This document shows positions 1 through 7,443 of a DNA stretch of 64,000 nt, one piece after another. Every line of letters starts with the position of its first letter. Within the stretch, counting starts at the first letter, position 1. The stretch comes from Tritrichomonas musculus. Lineage: Eukaryota > Parabasalia > Tritrichomonadida > Tritrichomonadidae. The position numbers and the translations under genes are program-made. Location: positions 2,046,001-2,110,000 of the forward strand of contig JAPFFF010000013.1 of NCBI GenBank assembly GCA_039105265.1, given 5' to 3'. The notes under the pieces were generated by a model. The model saw only the letters and a list, made by a program, of their open reading frames with translations, had not been told where the DNA came from and searched no databases.

Positions 1-1
1 T

Positions 2-2803
2 AGAGACAAATCTGTGAATCAATCAAGAGAAATCATTAAAGAATTGACATATGTCGATACCATTATTGAGATCCCAAATGAGAAATATTGTCACAGATAT
101 TATACTGATACATTGAAAGGTACATTAGAAGTTGAAACCAAAGTGGACAATGAGGGTGAAGTAATCAAGTTAAATACATATTCCATCAATGAAGATAAGA
201 GTTTCACATTGCAAAGCAAGTACGAAGTATCAAATGAGTCATCAAATGGGTCACTTTATGTAATTACTTTCGAAGATCCATATCTAATGATTATCACCAT
301 GGGAAGTCATGAACCATTATCAGTTAGAATCAAGTATACAACCAAAGTTGAGAATTCTGAATTAGGTTTAGGTGAAACGTTAACGAATAAGCAATTGATG
401 TCTGCAGCTGCTATCAAGAAACTCATTGAAAACCATAAAACAAATTGGTTGAATGAGATCCCAAAAATGCCAGAGAATTTGGTTAATGAAACTGTATTGA
501 ATACTACGTTGAACAATTATGCTTTGACAACAGATATGACCTATGCTATTGATCAAGTGAAGAGTGAAATTCCAGAAATTATTGAGGGACAAACAACGAT
601 TCAATTCAAAATTGAAAATAATACAATTCCTGATTTGGATTACGACAAATATCATGAAATGATTGAGCAATGTGGGTTGGATATTGTTTCATCAGACAGT
701 TTCTATACAGCTCATTATGTTCATGTAGACTATTCATATAATGACGATGATGATAATCAACCCTCTCAGATAATGCGTATCGAAGGAAGTAATTCTGGTC
801 TTTGGATTCTGTATCACTCCCATGAATTAATCAATCCAGGAACTGGTGAAACACCAGAAATATTATCATGTTCAATTACCAAAAATATCGAACCAACAGA
901 CAAAAATGCTTATTCGGCAAGATATGTGTCGAACACTTTTGCTTTGAAAACAGATATCCCAGAAATAATTGATAAAACAATTACTTTCAATCAAGAATTA
1001 GAATTATATTATGATGAAGGTAATAGTATTAATACTCTTTCGGTTCTTTATACTAATGCAAGTCAATATTTTGAAAACTGGAAACAATATGGAATGTTAT
1101 TTGATGGATATGATAAAACTGATGAAAATATTAAATATCAAGGAATATTCACTATATCAAGTATTAATAATAATGATTATGTTTTAAATAATGGCGTTCA
1201 AAATATAGTATTAACATTAGAAATGAGTTCAAGTTGTGGAGTTGTTTATGATTTTGATAACCAACATAGAATCAATGTAATAAGTTGCTATATTGCAAAT
1301 GAAGATTATGATGAAACAAACTTAAACAGTGTTGTTAATCTTGCATTTCTCCAAGATAAATATGCTTTGAAAACAGATATTCCAGAACCAGTTGACTTGA
1401 CACCTTATGCACTCAAGACTGATATTCCTACTGTTGATCTAGAACCATATGCCACTAAAACTAATAATATCCCATATGAAGTTGACAGAAAGGATGGTAG
1501 TTGTGCTTTTATATTTAGTTTAGCTAAGACTCCTTTGAATTTCAGTGTAAAAATAGTACTAAGGTGGACAAATTCTGCTAACGAACCAGATTGGGTGGGT
1601 ATTACTGGGGATGTTATAGATGGAGTCCTACAGAATAAGGTAATTCTTAATGGTACTACTAATACCAAGAAGAAGTTTACATTCCCAGGGCAACAAGGAT
1701 ATACTCAAATTAGGTTAGACACCAGCATTTATTACTGGAAAGATGGTAAAGTCAGATTTTTGAACGTTAATTCCAATTTTTCTGATGAGACTCTACTAAA
1801 TTATGATCCTAACGAAACATACTTTACAGAATATGTGACTTATGGTGGAGATCTAGAACCTTATGCACTCAAAACTGACATTCCTACTATTGATCTAGAA
1901 CCTTATGCATTGAAGAGTGATATCCCAGAACCAGTTGACTTGACACCATATTATACTAGTACCCAGGCTGATGAGAAGTTCGTTGATGAAGATGAATTGG
2001 CTTATGAATTAGATAAGTATGAGACCAAGGATGTGGCTGATGGAAAGTATGCTTTGAAAACGGATATCCCTGAACCAGTTGATTTGACTAAATATGTAGC
2101 AAAAAATGATGATGGTTCATTATCAATTAATAGTACCGAAAGTAATATTGCAAGTTTCTTTAGTTCTATTGATTCTAATACACTTGCTTTATTTAGATTT
2201 GGATATAATGATACTTATAATACTGTCTTTATGTATAGGTCTTCAAAAACTGCTGATACTGGTGAAGTATTTATATATGTTGATGGTCATAGATTTCAAT
2301 CATTTAGCATGTTTGGTACTGCAAGAAATACAACAATTGATTCAAATTTATATGTTTCTGGCAAAATAACATCCAATGGTTCAAATACCATCACTCACTA
2401 CTGTCCAATCGAAGCAGGTCAAAACATATCTGATTTCGTTGCAGGAAAGCCTGTATTCATGAGTGGACATGTATATAAATATGTTAACGGATCCTTCATT
2501 AGTTCCACTGCTAACGATTCAACTGATTGCATTTGTAGTGTAGTAATCAATGGATCCTATAAAGAGTTCGTTGGAGTGATTACAGAAGTGGATGCTGAAA
2601 ATGGATGTATCAAATTTGCTTCTCATGGAGACATGTTATTCACAGTTGATGATGCAAATCTCTATCAAATTGGTGACGTAATTCTCTATAATGGAAAGAT
2701 CTTGGATGCTGAATATGCCATGACTTTACGCATTCAGCAATCAATTGTTGGAAAGGTCACAGCAAAAATAAATGAAACCACTCTTGCAATATTCAAATCT
2801 TAG
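2..2803 (+). CDS. Tail-fibre-like repeat protein of the Maverick (5' partial)
   Basis: The frame is open to the left edge and the first candidate start here is GTG at 14, so the 5' end is probably outside the window. At least 930 residues. From about residue 165 onward, YALKTDIP or FALKTDIP motifs recur at least seven times, joined by DLTPY or DLEPY linkers, with beta-rich inserts between them. This is the pattern of trimeric phage and large-DNA-virus fibre shafts (YALKTDIP/YATKxxV units). The last ~130 residues, after a TSNGSNTITHYCP segment, form a separate compact beta-rich domain, plausibly a receptor-binding or trimerising head. No signal peptide or membrane segment is visible. It converges with the next gene, overlapping by 4 bp. 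Function as a virion fibre is inference. Confidence 0.6.
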   Translation, partial: RDKSVNQSREIIKELTYVDTIIEIPNEKYCHRYYTDTLKGTLEVETKVDNEGEVIKLNTYSINEDKSFTLQSKYEVSNESSNGSLYVITFEDPYLMIITMGSHEPLSVRIKYTTKVENSELGLGETLTNKQLMSAAAIKKLIENHKTNWLNEIPKMPENLVNETVLNTTLNNYALTTDMTYAIDQVKSEIPEIIEGQTTIQFKIENNTIPDLDYDKYHEMIEQCGLDIVSSDSFYTAHYVHVDYSYNDDDDNQPSQIMRIEGSNSGLWILYHSHELINPGTGETPEILSCSITKNIEPTDKNAYSARYVSNTFALKTDIPEIIDKTITFNQELELYYDEGNSINTLSVLYTNASQYFENWKQYGMLFDGYDKTDENIKYQGIFTISSINNNDYVLNNGVQNIVLTLEMSSSCGVVYDFDNQHRINVISCYIANEDYDETNLNSVVNLAFLQDKYALKTDIPEPVDLTPYALKTDIPTVDLEPYATKTNNIPYEVDRKDGSCAFIFSLAKTPLNFSVKIVLRWTNSANEPDWVGITGDVIDGVLQNKVILNGTTNTKKKFTFPGQQGYTQIRLDTSIYYWKDGKVRFLNVNSNFSDETLLNYDPNETYFTEYVTYGGDLEPYALKTDIPTIDLEPYALKSDIPEPVDLTPYYTSTQADEKFVDEDELAYELDKYETKDVADGKYALKTDIPEPVDLTKYVAKNDDGSLSINSTESNIASFFSSIDSNTLALFRFGYNDTYNTVFMYRSSKTADTGEVFIYVDGHRFQSFSMFGTARNTTIDSNLYVSGKITSNGSNTITHYCPIEAGQNISDFVAGKPVFMSGHVYKYVNGSFISSTANDSTDCICSVVINGSYKEFVGVITEVDAENGCIKFASHGDMLFTVDDANLYQIGDVILYNGKILDAEYAMTLRIQQSIVGKVTAKINETTLAIFKS

Positions 2804-3345
2804 ACTTTAATAGATCTGTTTGCAATTCTTTCACGAATCATTTCAGGGCATCCAACAAAGAATCCATCAGCAAATGCTTTACATGGATAGTATTCAATTT
2901 CTTTACCATCTTTGTTGACAAAAGAAGCTGGTTTCAGGTCAATGGATAGTATTGAACGATTGCTATTTGGTCCGTAATCTTTTATTATTTTTGATTCTCC
3001 AACCTTGATGAAAACATTTTTAGCTTCGAATATTTTTCTTATATCATTTCTATCAAATATGCAATGCTTATTAAAACTCACATACATTGGACTGATGACA
3101 TATATGTTTTCATTGAATTGATCATTTTTGACAAAATTACTATCATATGATATCCATAATGATTCATTGAGATCAATGAGAGGTTCATTTTCTTCTGCCA
3201 GAATAATATCTTCAATATCTGCTATACCAAGGAATTTTTCAACGAATGATGTTGGTGTAAGATACAAATATGGCTTGTAATCGTCACCTTTTGCTTCAGC
3301 AAATTCCCTTTTGGGATCGGTGTTGTGTAGCATGGTGTTTTGCAT
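2800..3345 (-). CDS. Maverick hypothetical protein, 181 aa
   Basis: Not recognised. The open frame reaches up to 3411 (a TTG), but the first ATG is at 3345, which I take as the start. The product is a soluble mixed alpha/beta protein, with no membrane segment, no Cys-His-Asp arrangement that would make it the Ulp1-like protease, and no Walker motifs. It ends GCPEMIRERIANRSIKV. It is convergent with the fibre-like gene (4-bp overlap), so both share a 3' boundary. In other Mavericks this position often holds small structural or accessory genes; no function is claimed. Confidence 0.6.
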   Translation of the reverse strand: MQNTMLHNTDPKREFAEAKGDDYKPYLYLTPTSFVEKFLGIADIEDIILAEENEPLIDLNESLWISYDSNFVKNDQFNENIYVISPMYVSFNKHCIFDRNDIRKIFEAKNVFIKVGESKIIKDYGPNSNRSILSIDLKPASFVNKDGKEIEYYPCKAFADGFFVGCPEMIRERIANRSIKV

Positions 3346-3451
3346 TTTATCTTTTGTCTGCAGTAAAAAATTATGTTTAATAAATATATTTGCATCGATT
3401 CTCAAAATCAATCCACCATGTGAAATTTGGGAAGCAAAAATGCAAAAACCG

Positions 3452-3532
3452 TTCCCAGGTGGACATGTAGTGCATTCAAAATCCTGAAATAAACAAGCCT
3501 GAAAATCCTATTTTTATACATCCACCTGGGAA
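3452..3532. repeat. 12-bp perfect inverted repeat (hairpin) upstream of small Maverick gene
   Basis: TTCCCAGGTGGA at 3452-3463 pairs perfectly with TCCACCTGGGAA at 3521-3532, with a 57-nt loop. It lies about 110 bp upstream of the minus-strand ATG at 3345, so it may be a promoter-proximal or RNA structure. No protein reading is supported here. Confidence 0.7.
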
Positions 3533-3550
3533 TAGAAGAAGAAGAAAGAA

Positions 3551-3763
3551 TTCCGTATATGACCTTTATTTCACCCTAGCACGACCGGAACGCATTAGCG
3601 AACATCGTCTAGATGTGGAACCATTATAACTCTTCTTTCAACCTAGCACGACCGGAACGCATTAGCGAACATCATCTAGATGTGGAATTATAATGGCTCT
3701 TCTTTCAACCTAGCACGACCGGAACGCATTAGCGAACATCATCTAGGGACGAGATCATATACG
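3551..3763. repeat. 67-bp tandem repeat (2.6 copies) bounded by a 12-bp inverted repeat
   Basis: Copies begin at 3575, 3642 and 3709 (exact 67-bp spacing). Each opens CCTAGCACGACCGGAACGC and closes ATCTAGA or ATCTAGG, so CTAG brackets each core. The cluster is enclosed by TTCCGTATATGA (3551-3562) and its exact reverse complement (3752-3763). The region is much more G+C-rich than the surrounding genome and has no coding frame. It could be a replication, packaging or transcription-control block of the element; that is inference. Confidence 0.8.
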
Positions 3764-3798
3764 GAACCTCTCAGAAGAATATGAAGAATTTTACAAAT

Positions 3799-3876
3799 AA
3801 AAACGGTCCATAGCAGAATCGAACCAGGTACTCCGGATTACCATGGAAACGACTTACCACTGAGCCGTGTCTGGCC
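3799..3876 (-). ncRNA. tRNA-like pol III unit with A box, B box and T5 terminator
   Basis: On the minus strand: an A-box-like stretch CGGCTCAGTGGTAAG, then a B box GGTTCGATTC, then TATGGACCG followed immediately by TTTTT (3799-3803). Spacing and wording are those of a tRNA gene. However, the acceptor and T stems do not pair cleanly and no reliable anticodon arm can be drawn, so a functional tRNA is unlikely. Best read as a degenerate or tRNA-derived pol III transcript inside the Maverick. Confidence 0.5.
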
Positions 3877-3935
3877 AGACATAAATTTGGATCCATATAG
3901 AGATTTATTTATAAGAGGGTGTCACTTTTTGGCTT

Positions 3936-4000
3936 GGAAACGCTATCCGCTTTGCGGAGTACGAAGTAACTCAGTGTAGGAAGCAGATAGAGCGGTTTTG
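3936..4000. other. Stem-loop-rich segment in Maverick intergenic DNA
   Basis: AAACGCTATC (3938-3947) is nearly complementary to GATAGAGCGGTTT (3986-3998), enclosing a perfect TCCGC-TTT-GCGGA hairpin at 3946-3958. The rest of 4001-4317 shows only imperfect repeats of AAGGTCAA.TT.TTCACCTT type and no gene. Confidence 0.5.
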
Positions 4001-4317
4001 ACGATAGATTTGGGATATCGTTTTCGACGGTTATAAGGTCAATTTAATTCACCTTAACCGCCAAGGTCAAATTATTTCACCTTTCCCATATATGGAAAAA
4101 TATAAGATTTTGCTTCCAATTTTCTGAAGACCATATCTCAATGAATACTCAACCGATTTTGACAAATCATATATCAAAAGAAAGCGTAGATAAAGTAGAA
4201 TCTAAATATCATTTTAGAAATAAATTTGATGAACCAGAAGTATGTATATTTGAGCATTTATATTTACATTTTTGACTAACAATGTAATTTAGCATACCAT
4301 TCACAAAGCGAAGTGAC

Positions 4318-4971
4318 CTAACAGGTCATTTTGAGACTAATTCCATACTTGATGAATTGACTGTAAATGTTATTATAAGCATATTTTAGGTCTTCGGTTT
4401 TACCTTCTTTGGTTACCAATATTTTTGAAACATAGATGATCTTATCTGATTTTCCACGGCATCCGCTGCATCCAATATCTTCATTCAAGACTAATTCAAC
4501 TTTCTCACATCCAGTCAATAATTTGATCATTTCCATCAACAACTTGCTTTCACAGACAACATATGAATTCACTTTTAATGGATTGTTCTCATACATTTCA
4601 ACTAGCATTTCAAGAAATCTGTTTTTCTTGTCAAGCTCATCTAATTCATTTCCCAAATCTGCGATACCCCTGTCTTGTGCTAAATGGAAAGGATTGTTTG
4701 TTGGTTGTGGAGATACTGATTGATATTCCGGATTCGTCATCTGAGTATTTGTAATTGGACCATTCCCTTGGGGAACTTCCGGTTGGGGAGCTTGAATAAA
4801 ATTTACATTTGGATTCAGAGGTTGAACATTTGGATAAAGGGGAATGGAATTTGCTCTTGGATGCTTTTGAGTTGGTTTGATATTAATGTTTACATTAGTC
4901 TGTTGCTCTTGCTTTATCGTATTATCTGTCTCACTGGATAGTATACGTGCTTGCCTCAAAGTCATTTTCAT
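4318..4971 (-). CDS. Maverick hypothetical protein with Pro/Asn-rich linker, 217 aa
   Basis: Not recognised. The frame is open up to a TTG at 5019, but ATG at 4971 leaves a 16-bp gap from the preceding gene and is preferred. Order: a short N-terminal helix (MTLRQARILSS), a low-complexity Pro/Asn/Gln-rich stretch of about 80 residues, then a ~110-residue C-terminal domain with CSGCRGKS and a final Cys. The CxxC could bind metal but is alone. It lies on one strand with the two small genes upstream (4988-5209, 5262-5516) and they may be co-transcribed. No function assigned. Confidence 0.6.
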   Translation of the reverse strand: MKMTLRQARILSSETDNTIKQEQQTNVNINIKPTQKHPRANSIPLYPNVQPLNPNVNFIQAPQPEVPQGNGPITNTQMTNPEYQSVSPQPTNNPFHLAQDRGIADLGNELDELDKKNRFLEMLVEMYENNPLKVNSYVVCESKLLMEMIKLLTGCEKVELVLNEDIGCSGCRGKSDKIIYVSKILVTKEGKTEDLKYAYNNIYSQFIKYGISLKMTC

Positions 4972-4987
4972 TAATGCAAAAATAGAT

Positions 4988-5209
4988 TTAGCATCTAATT
5001 TTTTTAAATTGTCTTTCAATCAAATCATTTTTGAGATACATCTTACCATTCAATTCAACAGCAACGATTCCATCTCTGTTATAATATTCTCCAACAATTC
5101 CCTTGAATGATTTGGCACATTTTCGCTTAATGATATTTGGACTTTCAATCATAATTTCGTAATCATTCTCGAAACCAACCAATGGAACGAACCTCTCATT
5201 CATATTCAT
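4988..5209 (-). CDS. Small NUMOD4-like protein, 73 aa
   Basis: ATG at 5209. The whole protein follows the NUMOD4 plan seen next to HNH homing endonucleases: an opening FVPLVGFENDYEI (compare W.PI.GYE..YEIS), a central basic turn, then GIVAVELNGKMYLKNDLIERQF, matching the ...V.L.G....VHRLVA..F ending. NUMOD4 is a DNA-binding accessory module; here it stands alone without its nuclease. An HNH motif does occur in the polymerase gene of the same element. Family assignment is by pattern only. Confidence 0.5.
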   Translation of the reverse strand: MNMNERFVPLVGFENDYEIMIESPNIIKRKCAKSFKGIVGEYYNRDGIVAVELNGKMYLKNDLIERQFKKIRC

Positions 5210-5261
5210 TTGTGTCTTCGTTAAAAAGTTATTAGAGGTAGTCCTTTGGACATATTATCTT

Positions 5262-5516
5262 TCAGATATACCTATTAGCAGCAACTCTATTGAGTAGTTT
5301 GCGGACTTTCATGCAATGATCATATTTCTTTTGGATTCGTTCACGTTGTTTCATTTTCTTAGGATTGTCAGATTCTGGTTCACCTAATATTTTTCGATAA
5401 TATTGCAATCTTGATGCAATCATCTTCAATGTCTGCGTTGCAAATGATTTACGTTCATGTCTTTTCTTTAATGGTGGTAATGCTAATGTTTCATTTTCAT
5501 TTGTATTTGATTCCAT
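5262..5516 (-). CDS. Small basic Maverick protein, 84 aa
   Basis: ATG at 5516. Very basic, helical and Arg/Lys-rich (KKRHERKS, KKMKQRERIQKK), with no Cys and no membrane segment. Not recognised; its composition would suit a nucleic-acid-binding or virion core protein, which is inference. It is divergent from the integrase gene, 61 bp away, so the two probably share a promoter region. Confidence 0.5.
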   Translation of the reverse strand: MESNTNENETLALPPLKKRHERKSFATQTLKMIASRLQYYRKILGEPESDNPKKMKQRERIQKKYDHCMKVRKLLNRVAANRYI

Positions 5517-5577
5517 TCTTTGGCTCTCATTAAAATATCAACAGCAAACATATAAACATCTCTTTAACAAAAACCAA

Positions 5578-7443
5578 ATGAATCAAACTTACGAACTCAA
5601 CAATAACGTGGATCACATCATTCAATACATCAAGAATTCAATACTTTGGGGTCCAAGCAGTGTAGACCATTCAGATAATTTTGATAGATTGCATGATCAT
5701 AATTATGCTGGCTGGTTTGATGATAATTTTGATGACGATGATGATGATCCATTTACAGACTATTATAAGCAACCGAGAACATTGGAATTAATAAATAATC
5801 TTCTCAACAGCCATTCAACATTTTCAAGATTTATTCGTGACAGAATCGTTAAATGGTATCAACGTAAACATCTTTATGACAAGCCTAGATTTAATTTAGT
5901 TGAGAATGTATTGAGCAATTTCATTAAAGTAAATGTCACAACAATCAACAAAGAAGTCATTGAATATATGGAATATACAAAGAAACAGATCATTGAATAT
6001 CAAGAACGCAAGAAACGTCAAGCTATTGAGAAACAAGAACGTAGAAAACGTGAAAGGATTGAAAGGCGTGAACAAGGATTGCAAGCAGCTCATGAGGAAT
6101 TAAATAGGCTCCTTAATCTCAAAATGCAGAAGAGTAAGACTAAATTCTATGCAAATAATGTATTCAGAGATTGGAATATCCATCCAGAAGATATGACTAA
6201 ATTATGGAGAGAATATAATGAAAGATGGATACCACCAACCCAAAGAGGCAAACCACAACCTCAAAGACCTAAACCAACGATAGCTTACGATGACACATTT
6301 GAAGACAAGCTTATCAAATACCTTAAAACACATTCAGATGAGAGACATCCAATGTCATTTGATGACTTTCAAAAGCTAACTAGAGGTTGGCCTAGTTCGT
6401 TTACATCAATTGAAGATTGGTATCAAACCTACATTGAAAAGCATCCATCCAACATTGCTCCAGAGAAGATTCAAGTGAATTCTATTGGATTCAAATCACC
6501 AAAGAAGATTAAAGCATTGAAATCTAAATATCCAAATATTAAGTCTCCTGATTCACCTACAACATCATATTTTCCATTAAAGCAGAATAAGAAGCTATAT
6601 CAACTTCACAAGGTTTGCCCAAAAAAGACTTACATCATTGACATAATGTTTTGTGATAAGTATGCATATCTCATTGCAATCAATGTCAACACTAGATTCT
6701 TATATGCAGCCCCAATGAATAAACCTGTATCCATCACAACTAATCACGACAATCAAGAACAGCATTACATGAGATATTCTAAAAATGCAGACACATACAT
6801 CAATGCTTTGGACTCATTAATCAAATCAGGAATGGATGTTCGATACCTTCAAGGTGATGGAGAGAAAGCTTTCGATGCACATGAAACATGGGCTTATTAT
6901 GATTCTCATAACATTGAATTCAAACCAGTCCCAAGAATGAAAATGGGTGTATATCTAGACTTCATGAAAAAGGAACAAAAGCAATCGAAAACAGATCCAA
7001 TGCATGGTTCTTTAGGGATTCTTGATAGAGTGATTCGCACACTTCGAGACATGGCATACCACATTGAAGTTGGAATCATTACACCAAATATCATGAAAGA
7101 GCTTGTCAATCAATATAACAATGTACCTCATGCAACGTTATCCAAATATGTTGGCTTTGATGTTACACCACAAATGATCCAAGATGATGAAGAACTAGAG
7201 AACTATATCATTAGACAAATCATGAAAGAGAATGAAAAGGTTACAAGTAGAGCTGGATTTAAACCAGAGAATGGCACACCAGTGAAGCTTTATAATGAAA
7301 AGGATTCAATGACTAAAAGAAGATCAATCATTCAACCAGGAAAGTATCACATTGTTGACTACCATGGAGGATATTATGAAGTCGAAGATGAGAACAAAAA
7401 TAGACAATTCATTCCAAGATTTAAGCTTGCAATTGACATTTAA
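5578..7443 (+). CDS. Maverick/Polinton integrase (rve family), 621 aa
   Basis: Inserts the element DNA into host chromosomes by strand transfer. ATG at 5578 is well placed, and the stop overlaps the polymerase stop region (convergent). Residues ~120-190 form a Lys/Arg/Glu-rich coiled coil; an RNase-H-like core spans about 345-520; the C-terminal ~90 residues look like a beta-barrel DNA-binding tail (GTPVKLYN..., YHIVDYHGGYYEVED). Catalytic candidates: D355 in YIIDIMF, D427 in LQGDGEKAF, and in the third position D483 in GILDRVIRTLRD, where the family usually has Glu. E466 lies nearby but in a less convincing context. Membership is clear; activity with a D-D-D triad is not. Confidence 0.9.
   Translation: MNQTYELNNNVDHIIQYIKNSILWGPSSVDHSDNFDRLHDHNYAGWFDDNFDDDDDDPFTDYYKQPRTLELINNLLNSHSTFSRFIRDRIVKWYQRKHLYDKPRFNLVENVLSNFIKVNVTTINKEVIEYMEYTKKQIIEYQERKKRQAIEKQERRKRERIERREQGLQAAHEELNRLLNLKMQKSKTKFYANNVFRDWNIHPEDMTKLWREYNERWIPPTQRGKPQPQRPKPTIAYDDTFEDKLIKYLKTHSDERHPMSFDDFQKLTRGWPSSFTSIEDWYQTYIEKHPSNIAPEKIQVNSIGFKSPKKIKALKSKYPNIKSPDSPTTSYFPLKQNKKLYQLHKVCPKKTYIIDIMFCDKYAYLIAINVNTRFLYAAPMNKPVSITTNHDNQEQHYMRYSKNADTYINALDSLIKSGMDVRYLQGDGEKAFDAHETWAYYDSHNIEFKPVPRMKMGVYLDFMKKEQKQSKTDPMHGSLGILDRVIRTLRDMAYHIEVGIITPNIMKELVNQYNNVPHATLSKYVGFDVTPQMIQDDEELENYIIRQIMKENEKVTSRAGFKPENGTPVKLYNEKDSMTKRRSIIQPGKYHIVDYHGGYYEVEDENKNRQFIPRFKLAIDI

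Noticed and set aside
2106-2369. 87-codon frame overlapping the fibre-like gene
   Set aside because: Different frame within a long well-supported coding region; no family wording.
2800-3345. Maverick cysteine protease
   Set aside because: No His-Asp/Asn-Gln-Cys order of the Ulp1/adenovirus protease family could be found.
3799-3876. Functional tRNA gene
   Set aside because: A and B boxes are present, but acceptor and T stems mismatch and no anticodon arm forms.
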